A stretch of DNA of 64,000 nucleotides from Mixophyes australis (GCA_036250195.1 JAVHZZ010000003.1:60181289-60245288), one strand, 5' to 3'; positions 1 through 11,425 are shown, counted from the stretch's first letter. Notes: generated by a model from the sequence alone, not told the origin. Numbers and translations are program-made.

Positions 1-37
1 CTGATGCAAAACCAAGTCCTTGTACTGTGAAAATTCT

Positions 38-561
38 GGGCCTGATTTTGAGTTAGCAGAAAATCAAAAAAAGGAGTAACTTTGCACCTGGGCAAAAATA
101 TGTTGCATTAAAGGGGGGGGTAAATTTAAACGGTGGTAGTCAGTTTAACGGTACTGACTACCCCGACAAAGAAGAGGACGACAGGAGGACACTGATTTCA
201 TACTACTGACATCTGCATCCTGGTAAGTAGGTATTTGTTCACGTCGCTGTAGTATCAAGTCGGTGTCCTCCTGTCGTCCTCTTCTTTGTCGGGGGTAGTC
301 AGTACCGTTAATAGGTACTACACCCAATTTAAAATGTAGGGATAGATTTATAGTTGGGATACCGGTTGTCATGGATCAACTTTAATTTCAGAGTACAAAT
401 AAAGCTATCAAGTATTTGTGTGCTACATATAAAAACAGACAGTATTTTTCATATGTGCAAAAAAATAAGTCAATTTATACCCCTTGCATTGTAACATGGT
501 TTGTCGAGATGCAAATTTGCTCCTTTTCTTTGCTTTGCTCCTAACTCAAAATCAGGCCCCC
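38..561. mobile_element. Palindromic MITE, GGGCCTGATT family, carrying a nested hAT MITE
   Basis: The ends are inverted copies of each other: GGGCCTGATTTTGAGTTAG at the left and its reverse complement at 543-561. The interior resembles the elements at 3736-4070, 19012-21089 and 32120-32439, sharing a block about ATG-poor 'tatcaagtatttgtgtgctacat' and a 'ccccttgcattgtaacatggttt' type segment. Non-autonomous, no coding capacity. It is interrupted at 131-325 by a hAT MITE. I could not find a clean target duplication. Related copies in this window have 3-bp duplications, so PIF/Harbinger-type origin is likely but inferred. Confidence 0.7.
131..325. mobile_element. hAT-type MITE (CGGTGGTAGTCAG family), nested
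   Basis: A 195-bp element with perfect 8-bp target duplications AATTTAAA at 123-130 and 326-333. Its ends are imperfect inverted repeats (CGGTGGTAGTC / GGGTGTAGTAC). Most of the interior is a hairpin, with 'gacaaagaagaggacgacag' at the left mirrored near 275-293. The 8-bp duplication is the hAT hallmark. The same terminal sequence bounds the element inside the NSMCE2 copy at 14169-14454. Confidence 0.8.
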
Positions 562-1104
562 AGTGCGCTTCCATGGTAGGGAAAAATGCAGTGCATAATG
601 TGATCTCGTGTTTGCCTTACTCCACAAAACCCTCAATGCACGTATTCAGCACTTGCAAGGATCTCCTTCACTCCACTCTCACTCATCACAATGCATCTCT
701 TTGTCCTATGCAAACATCTCGCTCATTAAACCTATGCACTTTAGCAGAAGTCTAAGTGCTCAGGATGTTACTCAAATCAAGGTACATGGAGGGACCAGAG
801 CTCATTTTGTGCTTCTGCCCTTTTGCGCTTCTTAAGATAAGCTTCAGTTATTATTGTGTCATAAGGTTTCTGAATTTAAGGTATACATGTCTCATGCGCT
901 CTAGGTGCAGACTTGTGAATGTAATCTCATTGTCCTGCCCTTTCATTAGACACAAACAATAATTATTTTTTACAGCTATTTGTGGATATTTTATGACAGT
1001 GGTAGTTACTCTGCAGCCACCACGAAAGATATCTACGGTGACAAGAGTTACTTATCACTCTGAATGTCCCTGTTCTGCACTGCTAACAGCTCCTGTTCCC
1101 TTGT

Positions 1105-1139
<35 letters not shown>

Positions 1140-1987
1140 TTTATGCATAAAAATATAGCGGTACATATAATATAGTAGTTATTTTATAACTACTGTTCCA
1201 CACAGACCCAATCCAGGAAATGTTTATATTTTGGGTGCTCTATTCATTTCAAAGAGAACACTGCTGAAGAATTAATATGTTTAGTCAATCATAAATAAAT
1301 AAAATAAATTATTTTTCTCAATGGACTGAGTTGGTGTTAACAGAACAGGAACAGTCAGAGCAGTGGTTCAAGTAGCTCTGCAATACTTTATAAATAGGGT
1401 TGACGCTGGTGGGGTTATTGCTGGCAATAACTCCTTTAATATATAGGAAGGAGCAGCAACATCGGCTTATAACTAATTGAAACATCTGAAAGGCGAACTA
1501 GTGAAGAGATGTATTTCTTACATTTGAAAAACTAAGGAAATCTATTATTAAATAGTGTCAAACATCTGTGTGCTAGTAATTCCTCTTTTATGATTGGCTT
1601 ACATTGAATAAAAGCAGTTTAATTAACTCTTGATATTAAAAATGCAGTTTACTGATCCATATAGGTCATTTAGCAATACCATTTCCTCTGTGGAAAGTAC
1701 AAATTTACCCAATCTGTTGCCAACTTTGTGACTGCAATAACATTTTCCCTGGGCCCTTAAATTTATAGCCTGTCCCCCTTCCCAGACTATACTTTGAGCT
1801 GGATCCAATACAATTCCAATAGAATTCCTCTATATTACTATAACACTGTTCTATCTGTACTTGATAGTTTGAGATATTGTAAATTAATGATAGGATTTAA
1901 TGTATAACTCTTGTTATTTACTGACAGTAAAGCTAATAACACATCAGACCTTTTTTCATTCTGTTTAGATCAATGTAAAGAGTCCAA
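562..1987. other. No gene recognised; contains a poly-A run
   Basis: Only short unremarkable open frames. A run of 28 A lies at 1109-1136, which could be an old retroposon tail, but I recognise no retroposon body beside it. Otherwise AT-rich, apparently unique sequence. Confidence 0.5.
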
Positions 1988-2144
1988 GGGGTAAATGTAT
2001 TAACTAATTGTTGCAAGTCACCGCTATTCAGCGAGTCTGCAGTGAAATTTTAAAACGGCAATGGCTTTAAAGGCATTAAATTTTCACTGCAAAATCACCG
2101 AATAGCGGCGACTTGCAACAATCGGAAGTTAATACATTTGCCCC
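1988..2144. mobile_element. Palindromic MITE (GGGGTAAATGTATTAAC ends)
   Basis: Terminal inverted repeats GGGGTAAATGTATTAAC and GTTAATACATTTGCCCC, with an inner palindrome around 'gcaagtc...gacttgc'. A 3-bp duplication CAA flanks it (1985-1987 and 2145-2147, reading one C as flank). The central 'gcaatggctttaaaggca' also occurs in the truncated copy at 55680-55822. The 3-bp duplication suggests PIF/Harbinger affinity. Confidence 0.7.
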
Positions 2145-2669
2145 CAACTCTTTTCCCATCCATAAATAAAGTATGACATAGAATTTCACGTAAGGAATGG
2201 GAACTGACAAAAGACATTTAAAGAATTAGACCGTCGCTAATTTTGCCGTAATTGAATGCAAGGATAACACCAGGTGCTTCAATGTTTTATGTAAAAGTCA
2301 TAACATTAATATACATTGCAAAATACTACACAAGATATGCTAATTTGTAAATAATATAATGCTAGTTCATACATATTAATAAGGGTTTCTGCTTATCGCT
2401 ATATGCCATAATGAGAACCATAAAACATACATAGAAATAGGTAAAATTTTCCAGTGCGACTGTCTGAATTCATACAAAAAAATGTGTCAAAAGCTTTTCC
2501 ATGGTGGTTGGAGATCTCGTCTTGTTATCATGAAGAGTAAAATGATTTTAAATAAAAAGACAAGCAAAAAAAGTGTATGTACTATCAGAGGAGATACGTT
2601 AGAAGAACACACAACTGGTTGGTGTTAGCTAACCGTCACTTATTGATTTAGTTTTATAGTTTACACTTT
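2145..2669. other. No gene or repeat recognised
   Basis: AT-rich sequence without a coding region or clear repeat structure. Confidence 0.4.
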
Positions 2670-2870
2670 GGAGCAGATTCAAGTAGCCGCAGAGTTCCGT
2701 AGTAGAATAGAGCAATATGTTTCCACGCAAATTACAATTATCTACGGTACAGAAAATGTTGTTCTATGAGATGCAAGGAAAAATGGGTAAAGATTATTAG
2801 CAGCAAAATCCCGCGGAAACACTTTGTGCGAAGTTCCATACGGAACCTTGTGGCTAATTGAATTTCCCCC
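2670..2870. mobile_element. Degenerate MITE with GGAGCAGATTCAA / TTGAATTTCCCCC ends
   Basis: Left end GGAGCAGATTCAAGTAGCC matches, with substitutions, the reverse complement of the right end (GGGGGAAATTCAATTAGCC), continuing into a 'GTTCCGTA' shared by both arms. About 200 bp, no coding capacity. No clean target duplication was found. Confidence 0.55.
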
Positions 2871-3414
2871 TTAGAGTCAGTTGGACTCTTTACACTGATC
2901 TAAATGGAATGAAAAAGAGTCTGTTGTGTTATTATGATTGATTTCATACACTTTTTCTTCCTATTGCAAAGAGCTAGGGGAACTAATGATTTGTTCCCTT
3001 AATGTTTGAAAAGAAAATTATCTATAATGACACTTACTATGTTTATAATTGTGGGCCTGGCTCAATTTAATGTAAACTGTTGAACCCCTTCCTGTATTAT
3101 TAAGTCATGACCATCTTCTGGGTCTTTTTGCTATAGTTAATTAAACATATTGTTTATGTCCACTAAAAAGAAAAGCCTTGTTATTGCTAATCAAGTGTAC
3201 CATGATCTCCATTAAAATGTTTGATGTCCACTTTTCTCCCCACTGAATAATTCTTACCATATTTTTGTCCATTTGAATCAAGCTTGAGAGCAGTAGTTTA
3301 ATTTTCAATATAAAATTTAAAATATCACACTTGAGAGTTCAACCCTAGTCAGCCAACCACCAACTAGACTAAGCTTAGCTTCTGGCTTCCGTCACTTCTG
3401 CTTTCTCTTAGCAT
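2871..3414. other. No gene or repeat recognised
   Basis: AT-rich sequence between a MITE and a SINE. I see nothing in it that I can support. Confidence 0.4.
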
Positions 3415-4088
3415 TCATCATCATCATCATCATTTATTTATATAGAACCACTAATTCCACATCGCTGTACAGAGAACTCCCTCACATCAGTCCCTGCCCC
3501 ATTGGAGTTTACAGTCTAAATTCCCAACATACACACACACACAGAGACTAGGGTCAATTTTGATAGCAGCCAATTCATCTACTTATATGTTTTTGGATGG
3601 TGGGAGGAAACTGGAGCACCCAGAGGGAACCCACGCAAACATGGGGAGAACATACAAACTCCACACAGATAAGGCTATGGTCGGGAATCAAACTCATGAC
3701 CCCAGTGCTGTGAGGCAGAAGTGCTAATCACTAGAGGGGCCTGATTCATTAAGGATCTTAAATGAAAAGGATCCTTATTTCAGTCTCCTGGACAAAACCA
3801 TGTTACATTCAAGGGGTGCAAATGAGTGTTCTGTTTTGCACATAAGTTAAATACTGTCTGTTTTTTTCATGTAACACACACATATCAACTTTAAATTTCA
3901 GTGTACAAATAAGCTATCAAGTATTTGTGTGCTACATGGAAAAACAGGCAGTATTTAACTTATGTGCAAAACAGAACACTCATTTGCACCCCTTCCATTG
4001 TAACATGGTTTTGTCCTGGAGACTGAAATTAGGATCCTCTTCATTTAAGATCCTTAATGAATCAGGCCCCAAGCCACCGTGCTGCCCA
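3415..4088 (-). mobile_element. tRNA-headed SINE with L2-type tail, split by a MITE
   Basis: On the minus strand the element starts at about 4088 with a tRNA-like head (A-box-like 'GTGGCTTAGTGGTTAGCAC' type and B-box-like 'GGTCATGAGTTTGATTCCC'). It runs through a conserved middle (TGTGTGGAGTTTGTATGTTCTCCC) and ends in an L2-like tail 'gcgctatataaataaatgatg' with a (CAT)n run at 3418-3431. A MITE at 3736-4070 separates the head (4071-4088) from the body. CATTC beside both ends may be the target duplication. Further copies occur across the window. Confidence 0.8.
3736..4070. mobile_element. Palindromic MITE (GGGGCCTGATTCATTAAGG family), inside a SINE
   Basis: Nearly perfect terminal inverted repeats GGGGCCTGATTCATTAAGG and CCTTAATGAATCAGGCCCC. 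The whole 335 bp is an extended palindrome: the blocks around 3796-3855 recur inverted at 3965-4020. It splits the SINE head from its body, so it is younger than that SINE. Non-autonomous. Confidence 0.8.
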
Positions 4089-4400
4089 TTCTTCATATCC
4101 TGCATATAGCATTCTTCATATCCTGCAAATATGTCCCCAGTTTTGAAGTGGGCTAGCATAGAACAAGATGTAGTCAATCACAGGATAGCAATCAGTCACT
4201 TACTTTGCCAAAAGCATTTTTATAGAAAACAAATTTCATACATACAACTTACAGAACTGTTAGGTCAATGATGTTCCTTGTTCATTCAAAGTCAAGTGCT
4301 TTCAAGTATCCACTAAACACACAGTTTCACCAGTTTGACAGATGAGGACCTTTGGAAACAGTGACGGTCATGGTTACAAATAATGAAAAATACATTTAGA
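4089..4400. other. No gene recognised
   Basis: Contains a short direct repeat ('attcttcatatcctgca' twice near 4088-4127) and otherwise unremarkable sequence. Confidence 0.4.
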
Positions 4401-4461
4401 GGGGAATTCAATTGACCGCTGGTTTTCTTTTACACCGCATTGATTTTAACATGGCTTTCAC
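4401..4461. mobile_element. Left end of a Harbinger-like element interrupted by the hAT transposon
   Basis: GGGGAATTCAATTGACCGC resembles the terminal repeat of the 36408-37152 element (GGGGGGTATTCAATTG). The sequence resumes at 10001-10270, after the hAT insertion, with the matching interior ('agccgcgttaaaagct', 'tctcgcacctctttggggtg'). The hAT element is therefore younger than this one. The right end is not identifiable. Confidence 0.6.
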
Positions 4462-4799
4462 TAGAGATGAGCGCACTCGGATTTTGTGAATCCGAGCCCA
4501 CCCGAACCTTTCCGATCCGAGTTGGATCCGAGACAGATCCGGGTATTGGCGCCAAATGAAAACTTGAAACCGAGGCTCTGAGTCATAATCCCGCTGTCGG
4601 ATCTCGCGATACTCGGATCCTATAAATTCCCCGCTAGTCGCCGCCATCTTCACTCGGGCATTGATCAGGGTAGAGGGAGGGTGTGTTAGGTGGTCCTCTG
4701 TCCTGGTAGATCTCGTGCTGTGCTGTTTAGTTCTGTGCTGTGCTGCTTAGTTCTGCACTGTGCTGTGCTGTGCTGTGCTGTGTTCTGCAGTATCAGTCC

Positions 4800-5650
4800 A
4801 GTGGTGCTGTGTGCTGTGCTCTGTCAATTTTGAGTTCAGTGGTGCTGCTGGGTCCTGTGCTGTGTCCTGTTCAGTCCAGTGGTGCTGTGTCCTGTGCTCT
4901 GTGCTTCTAAGGGCATAGTTATTTCCCCATTATTCCCAAGTGTTTTAAAAAATAAAAAAAAGTTATAAAAAAAAATACAAAAAAATAATTTAAATTTTTT
5001 TTAATTACAACAAAATTTGCAAAACCAATCCTGCAGTATAAGCCCATTGGTTGTGGTACTGCAATATTACCAAGTTCACACATTCAACAGTAAAAGTCCA
5101 GTGGTGCTGTGTGCTGTGATCTGTCAATTTTGAGTTCAGTGGTGCTGCTGGGTCCTGTGCTGTGTCCTGTTCAGTCCAGTGGTCCAGTGGTCCTGTGTCC
5201 TGTGCTTCTAAGGGCATAGTTATTTCCCCATTATTCCCAAGTGTTTAAAAAATTAAAAAAAAGTTATAAAAGAAAATACAAAAAAAAATTTAAAAAAAAA
5301 TTAATTACAACCAAATTTGCAAAACCAATCCTGCAGTATAAGCCCATTGGTACTGCAATATTACCAAGTTCACACATTCAACAGTAAAAGTCCAGTGGTG
5401 CTGTGTGCTGTGCTCTGTCAATTTTGAGTTCAGTGGTGCTGCTGGGTCCTGTGCTGTGTCCTGTTCAGTCCAGTGGTCCAGTCGTCCTGTGTCCTGTGCT
5501 TCTAAGGGCATAGTTATTTCCCCATTATTCCCAAGTGTTTAAAAAATTAAAAAAAAGTTATAAAAAAAATACAAAAAAATAATTAAAAAAAAAATTAATT
5601 ACAACAAAATTTGCAAAACCAATCCTGCAGTATAAGTCCATTTGTACTGT
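4800..5650 (+). repeat. Tandem repeat of about 298 bp upstream of the transposase
   Basis: The marker 'gcaaaaccaatcctgcagta' begins near 5019, 5318 and 5615, giving a period of 297-299 bp and nearly three units. Each unit holds an A-rich tract and a 'gtgctgtgtcctgtgct' type stretch. Lying just ahead of the transposase start, such units could act as repeated promoter or untranslated sequence; that role is inference. Confidence 0.8.
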
Positions 5651-5700
5651 CTGCAATATTACCAGGTTCACACATTCTGCAGTATCTTGTGCTACATATA

Positions 5701-8700
5701 ATGGAGACCAAAAATTTGGAGGATAAAGTAGGGAAAGATCCAGACCCACTTCCTCCTAATGCTGAAGCTGCTGCCACTAGTCATGACATAGACGATAAAA
5801 TGCCATCAACGTCGTCTTCCAAGCCCGATGCCCAATCTCCTAGTACAGGGCATGTAAAATCCAAAAAGCCCAAGTTCTCAAAAAAAAGCAAAAAGAGAAG
5901 CTTAAAATCATCTGAGGAGAAACGTAAAGTTGGCAATATGCCATTTACGACACGTAGTGGCAAGGAACGGCTTAGGCCCTGGCCCGTGTTCATGACTAGT
6001 GGTCCATCTTCACCCAAGGATCTTAGCCCCCCTCCTCCTCCCCCCCCCTACAAAAAATTGAAGAGAGTTATGCTGTCAGCAACAAAACAGCAAACAACTC
6101 TGCCTTCTAAAGAGAAATTATCACAAATCCCCAAGGCGAGTCCAAGGGTGTTGGTGGTTGTCAAGCCTGACCTTCCCATCACTGTACGGGAAGAGGTGGC
6201 TCGGGAGGAGGCTACTGATGATGTAGCTGGCGCTGTGGAGGAACCTGATGATGAGGATGGTGATGTGGTTATTGTATATGAGGCACCAGGGGGGGAAACA
6301 GTTGATGTCCATGGAATGAAAAAGCCCATCGTCATGCCTGGTCAGAAGACCAAAAAATGCCCCTCTTCGGTCTGGAGTTATTTTTATCCAAATCCGGACA
6401 AACAATGTATGGCCATATGTAGCTTATGTAAAGCTCAAATAAGCAGGGGTAAGGGTCTTGCCCACCTAGGGACATCCTCCCTTATACGTCACCTGAATAA
6501 CCTTCATAGTTCAGTGGTTAGTTCAGGAACTGGGGCTAGGACCGTCATCGGTACAGGGACACCTAAATCCCGTGGTCCAGTTGGATACACACCAGCAACA
6601 CCCTCCTCGTCAACTTCCTCCACGATCTCCATCAGATTGAGTCCTGCAGCCCAAGTCAGCAGCCAGACTGAGTCCTCTCCAATACGGGATTCATCCGAGG
6701 AATCCTGCAGCGGTACGCCTACTACTGCCACTGCTGCTGTTGCTGCTGTTAGTCGGTCATCTTCCCAGAGGGGAAGTCGTAAGACCGCTAAGTCTTTCAC
6801 AAAACAATTGACTGTCCAACAGTCGTTTGCCATGACCACAAAATATGATAGTAGTCACCCTATTGCAAAGCGTATTACTGCAGCTGTAACTGCAATGTTG
6901 GTGTTAGACGTGCGCCCGGTGTCCGCCATCAGTGGAGTGGGATTTAGAGGGTTGATGGAGGTATTGTATCCCCGGTACCAAATCCCGTCGAGATTCCACT
7001 TAACTAGGCAGGAGATACCAAAAATGTACAGAGAAGTACGATCAAGTGTCCTCAGTGCTCTGAAAAATGCGGTTGTACCCACTGTCCACTTAACCACGGA
7101 CATGTGGACAAGGGGTTCTGGGCAAACGAAGGACTATATGACTGTGACAGCCCACTGGGAAGATGCATCGCCTTCCGCAGCAACAGCAACAGCTGCATCA
7201 GTAGCAGCATCTACAAAATGGCTGCTCGTGCAAAGGCAGGCAACATTGCGTATTACAGGCTTTAATAAGAGGCACAACGCTGACAACATATTAGAGAAAC
7301 TGAGGGAAATTATCTCCCAGTGGCTTACCCCACTTAGACTCTCATGGGGATTTGTGGTGTCAGACAATGCCAGTAACATTGTGCGGGCATTAAATATGGG
7401 CAATTTCCAGCACGTCCCATGTTTTGCCCACACCATTAATTTGGTGGTGCAGCATTACCTCAAGAGTGACAGGGGTGTGCAAGAGATGCTTGCGGTGGCG
7501 CGCAAAATTGCTGGACACTTTCGGCATTCAGCCAGTGCCTACCGCAGACTAGAGGCACATCAAAAAAGCATGAACCTGCCCTGCCATCACCTCAAACAAG
7601 AGGTTGTGATGCGCTGGAACTCCACCCTCTATATGCTGCAGAGGATGGAGGAGCAGCAAAAGGCCATTCAGGCCTACATAGCCACCTACGACATAGGCAA
7701 AGGAGTGGGGATGCGCCTGAGTCAAGCGCAGTGGAGACTGATTTCCGTGTTGTGCAAGGTTCTCCAGCCGTTTGAACTTGCCACACGAGAAGTCAGTTCC
7801 GACACTGCCAGCTTGAGTCAGGTCATTCCCCTGATCAGGCTGTTGCAGAAGCAGCTGGAGAAAGTGAGGGAGGAGCTGGTAAAGCATTGCGATCCAACAA
7901 AGCATGTAGCTCTTGTGGATGAAGCCCTTCGTACGCTTTGCCAGGAGGGTGGTCACTCTTTTAAAGTCAGAGGAATACATTCTGGCCACCATGCTCGATC
8001 CTCGGTTTAAAGCGTATGTTGTGTCTCTGTTTCCGGCGGACAAAAGTCTACAGCGGTGCAAAGACCTGCTGGTCAGGAGATTGTCCTCTAAAGAGGACCG
8101 TGACATGCCAACAGCTCCACCCTCATTTTCTTCCACATCTATGGCTGCGAGGAAAAAGCTCAGTTTTCCTAAAAGAGCTGCTGGCGGGGATGCTGATAAC
8201 ATCTGGTCCGGACTGAAGGACCTGCCAACCATTGCAGACATGTCTACTGTCGATGCATAGGATGCTGTCACAATTGAAAAAATGGTGGAAGATTATTTTG
8301 CTGACACCATCCAAATAGACATGTCAGACAGTCCATATTGTTACTGGCAGGAAAAAAAGGCAGTTTGGAAGCCCCTGTACAAACTGGCTCTATTTTACCT
8401 GAGTTGTCCCCCCTCCAGTGTGTACTCGGAAAGAGTTTTTAGTGCAGCGGGGAACCTGGTCAGTGAGCGGCGAAGGAGGTTGCTTCCTGACAACGTTGAA
8501 AAAATGATGTTTATAAAAATGAATAATCAATTTCTCAATGAAGTACAGCACTGCCCTCCAGATAGTACAGAGGGACCTGTGCTAGTGGAGTCCAGCGGGA
8601 ACAAATTGATAATGTGTGATGAGGAGGAAGTACACACTGTAGGGGGAGAGGAATCAGAGGTTGAGGATGAGGACGACATCTTTCCTTCCGTAGAGCCTGT

Positions 8701-8704
8701 TTAG
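5701..8704 (+). pseudogene. hAT-family transposase with BED zinc finger, one frameshift and one in-frame stop
   Basis: This frame would encode a hAT DNA transposase of about 1000 residues that cuts and pastes the surrounding element. The start at 5701 (METKNLEDKVG) is preferred over the in-frame ATG at 5611, which lies in the upstream tandem repeat. Visible parts in order: basic, Ser/Pro-rich N-terminus; BED-type finger with C240, C243, H264, H269; RNase H-like catalytic core with D467 (TTDMW), D555 (VVSDNASN), the hAT C574..H577 motif and R638-W639-N640; then an insertion region. Near 7935-7975 the frame shifts by +1 so that LLKSEEYILATMLDPRFK reads in the second frame. A TAG at 8258-8260 breaks that frame; it resumes through the C-terminal dimerisation region (SERVFSAAGN at about 8427-8456) and an acidic tail. 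Both breaks make this copy inactive. The rest is little decayed, so the insertion is probably fairly young. Confidence 0.9.
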
Positions 8705-8734
8705 TTTGTACAGGGAGAGATGAATTGTTATTTT

Positions 8735-8815
8735 GGTGTGGGGGCCCAAACAAACCAATCATTTCAGCCACACTTGTTTGGTAGGCCCTGTCGCTGAAAT
8801 GATTGGTTTGTTAAA
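8735..8815. repeat. Hairpin in the hAT 3' untranslated region
   Basis: 'aacaaaccaatcatttcagc' is followed about 25 bp later by its inverse 'gctgaaatgattggtttgtt'. The same hairpin, diverged, recurs at 14806-14871 in the reverse-oriented relative. A structural role such as transcript end formation is possible but unproven. Confidence 0.75.
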
Positions 8816-9169
8816 GTGTGCATGTCCTATTTCAACAACATAAGGGTGGGTGGGAGGGCCCAAGGACAATTCCATCTTGCTACTATTTTTTTGGCATCAT
8901 GTGACCATTCAACAGTCGTTTGCCATGTTCAAAAAGTAAAACAAAATGTCAACAAATTACAAAAATTTAATCAAAAGTTAAATGCCCTGTCATTATTTAA
9001 AACAAGAGGGTTTGACGTGCTAGAATTAGTGTAGTGTTAATATGTTATAAACACTACACTTGGAACTTGGAGGAGGTATTGTGGGCCAGATATCAAATTT
9101 AGTACCGGGGCCACCCCACTACACAGCCCACAATTTTTTTTTGGGGAAATTCAGACACGTGGAGGGTTT

Positions 9170-9660
9170 TTTATTAATTATATTGTGGTGACCACTCCTC
9201 TACGCAGTCCAGATACATTTATTGGTGCGAATCATACAAGTTCAGGGTTTTTAAATTATATTGTGGTGACCCACTCCTCTACGCAGTCCAGATACATTTA
9301 TTGGTGCGAATCATACAAGTTCAGGGTTTTTAAATTATATTGTGGTGACCCACTCCTCTACGCAGTCCAGATACATTTATTGGTGCGAATCATACAAGTT
9401 CAGGGTTTTTAAATTATATTGTGGTGACCCACTCCTCTACGCAGTCCAGATACATTTATTGGTGCGAATCATAAAAGTTCAGGGTTTTTAAATTATATTG
9501 TGGTGACCCACTCCTCTACGCAGTCCAGATAAATTTATTGGTGCGATTCATACAAGTTCAGGGTTTTTAAATTATATTGTGGTGACCCACTCCTCTGCGC
9601 AGTCCAGGTACATTTTTTGGTGCGATTAAGACCAGTTGATGGTTTTCTTATTATATTGTG
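9170..9660 (+). repeat. 79-bp tandem repeat inside the hAT 3' region
   Basis: About six units with period 79 bp ('taaattatat' at 9252, 9331, 9410). Each contains 'gtggtgacccactcctctac' and 'cagtccagatacatttattg'. Units are nearly identical in the middle and diverge at the right-hand end, as expected for a subterminal minisatellite. Confidence 0.85.
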
Positions 9661-10000
9661 GGGACCACTCCACTACGCAGTCCAGAAAGATACCTCGTTG
9701 CAACGTTTTGGACTAATAACTATATTGTGAGGTATTCAGAATACACGGTAAATTCGTGGAAATGCTTGTTATTGAATGTTATTGAGGTTAATAATAGCGT
9801 AGGAGTGAAAATAGGCCAAAAACTTGATTTTTGAACTTTTTATGCTTTCTTCAAAAAAAAATCTGAATCCAAAACCTTAAATCCGAACCAAAACCTTTCG
9901 GCAGATGTTTTGCGAAACAAATCCGAACCCAAAACATCGCGGAAATCCGAATCCAAAACACAAAACACGAGACACCAAAAGTCGCCGGTGCACATCCCTA

Positions 10001-10420
10001 GTTTTCACTCATTTTGGAGCGTGTTAACTTTACATGATATTCAATAAAATTTTTAAAGCACCTTTTTTTTCTCAAACGGTCCTATTGAAGACAAGTAGAA
10101 GATCTATTGAAATTATAGGGTGGGCAGGGGTCAGCCGCGTTAAAAGCTGGTCAATTGTTATTTAACTTGGAGCGGTAAACTGTCCAATCTGCAATTCTAT
10201 CTCGCACCTCTTTGGGGTGTGCTAAAAATTTAAAAAGTGTTCTAAAATATAAAAAAAACAAGTAATAAAGGTATAAAACTGAAATAAGCAGTCTCTTATT
10301 ATTTTTGAAAAGGAAAAGTAGGAAATATAGTTAAAAAAAAGCATGTAAAAAAAAAATAAGTTTACTTATTCCCCCTTTGAAAAATAGCTTAATGGTGCAG
10401 TCCTTTATTTAAATAGAACT
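10001..10420. mobile_element. Continuation of the Harbinger-like element begun at 4401
   Basis: Matches the left half of the 36408-37152 element in order: 'gcgtgttaactttac', 'ggtctattgaaa..atagggtg', 'cagccgcgttaaaagct', 'tctcgcacctc.ttggggtg'. The right boundary is unclear; the element may continue to the open frame at 10801. Confidence 0.55.
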
Positions 10421-10800
10421 GACACTTGTTTATATTTTCTACTTACTGGTGTTGACAGTGGTAAAGGAGAGCATTTTGAAGAAAGAGCTGTTGGCTGAGA
10501 GATATTTTTTGACAAACAACGTTATCCTGCATTTTACTTGAAGTGATTTCTGCTGTATTAATGAGTATTTCCAAGGACACGTATCGTATTTTTTGTTTTG
10601 TGTTGTTTGTCATTTAATTAGCTAAAAATAAATTAGTCACTTCAACCAAAGTAATATCCTAGTAAATTAGTGCTTCTCACAGGCCCATTCTTCCCCTACA
10701 CAAACAGGCCTGACTCCTACAGTTTTGGTGTAAAGAAATAGTTAATAAGTTTAGTTTAGTTTAATTATCCTTTCTTTAATAGTATAGTGTCTCTTTTTCA

Positions 10801-11199
10801 ATGAAGCCATACATGGACACAGTGTGGATGTACATGTATGCTGCATGTATGGAGGAGGCTGCTTTGGATGCAATGCATGGCAATGTAAATGTGGGAGTGG
10901 CTGGAGAGAATGTTGATATATGTGGTGTGAATGTGAGTATGGAAGAGGGCGAGACTGTGGGAGAGAATGGTGGACAGGCAATGTCAGCATTGTCAATTTC
11001 GGCAAGTAGGACTAGAATCCTTAGGCCACGTCTGGACCGCAACAGGCGCTTGCTTGAAGGATTGCACAACAACTTTATTAAAACATGCTATGACAAAGAG
11101 CATTATTTACTAACACCTTGTTTATGTGTCAAGGAAACAGAAATAGCAGTGGCGCACGCAGAGGGGGTTTCTGAGTCTCTAGAAACCCCCCTGCGCTAA
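10801..11199 (+). CDS. Unidentified open frame downstream of a Harbinger-like element
   Basis: A 132-codon open frame from ATG 10801. From about residue 70 it is basic (RTRILRPRLDRNRR), followed by a stretch that could be helical. The last 16 or so codons run into the hAT MITE that starts at 11147, so the original reading frame end is lost. The position inside what may be a longer Harbinger-like element suggests a transposon protein fragment, but I cannot match it to a known transposase. It could equally be chance. Confidence 0.2.
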   Translation: MKPYMDTVWMYMYAACMEEAALDAMHGNVNVGVAGENVDICGVNVSMEEGETVGENGGQAMSALSISASRTRILRPRLDRNRRLLEGLHNNFIKTCYDKEHYLLTPCLCVKETEIAVAHAEGVSESLETPLR

Positions 11200-11425
11200 C
11201 TAAGTGGCCACTGTTCTATACAGCAGCCACGGCGCTGTCAAAGAAGCGTCCGCGGCTGTGCTGTATTGTATACAGCACCGCCGCAGATGCTTCTTAGACA
11301 GCGCCGCGGCTGCTGTATAGGACAGCGCTGGCGAAACGGAGCGCAGCAGCTCTCTCTGTGTTTTTTTTTTTTTGGGTCGACGGGGGAAACCCCCCCCCCC
11401 CCTGACAATCCTCCGTGCGCCGCTG
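11147..11425. mobile_element. hAT-type MITE (CAGTGGCGCACG ends)
   Basis: Ends CAGTGGCGCACGCAG and, at the right, the inverse of CAGCGGCGCACGGAG. The GC-rich interior forms a large imperfect palindrome (for example 'acagcagccacggcgctgtc' against 'gacagcgccgcggctgctgt'). The flanks AGAAATAG and AATAGGGT match only partly as an 8-bp duplication. Poly-T and poly-C runs near 11362 and 11390 are internal. Confidence 0.65.

Larger units (their letters stand above)
4462..10000 (+). mobile_element. Near full-length autonomous-type hAT transposon (BED-finger hAT)
   Basis: A 5539-bp element with terminal repeats TAGAGATGAGCGCAC (left) and TAGGGATGTGCACCGG (reverse complement of the right end). The 8-bp target duplications are GCTTTCAC (4454-4461) and GTTTTCAC (10001-10008), one mismatch. 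It encodes a hAT transposase on the plus strand at 5701-8704 with two breaks. The 5' region carries about 298-bp tandem units; the 3' region carries a hairpin (8735-8815) and 79-bp tandem units (9170-9660). A second, reverse-oriented member of the family lies at 12841-17234, matching both ends of this one. Confidence 0.9.

Noticed and set aside
5005..5511. Small open frames repeated upstream of the transposase
   Set aside because: They are translations of the 298-bp tandem unit on the strand opposite the transposase.
9170..9660. Regularly spaced repeats that might suggest a CRISPR array
   Set aside because: The whole 79-bp unit is repeated with no unique spacers, and it lies inside a hAT transposon in a vertebrate-type genome.
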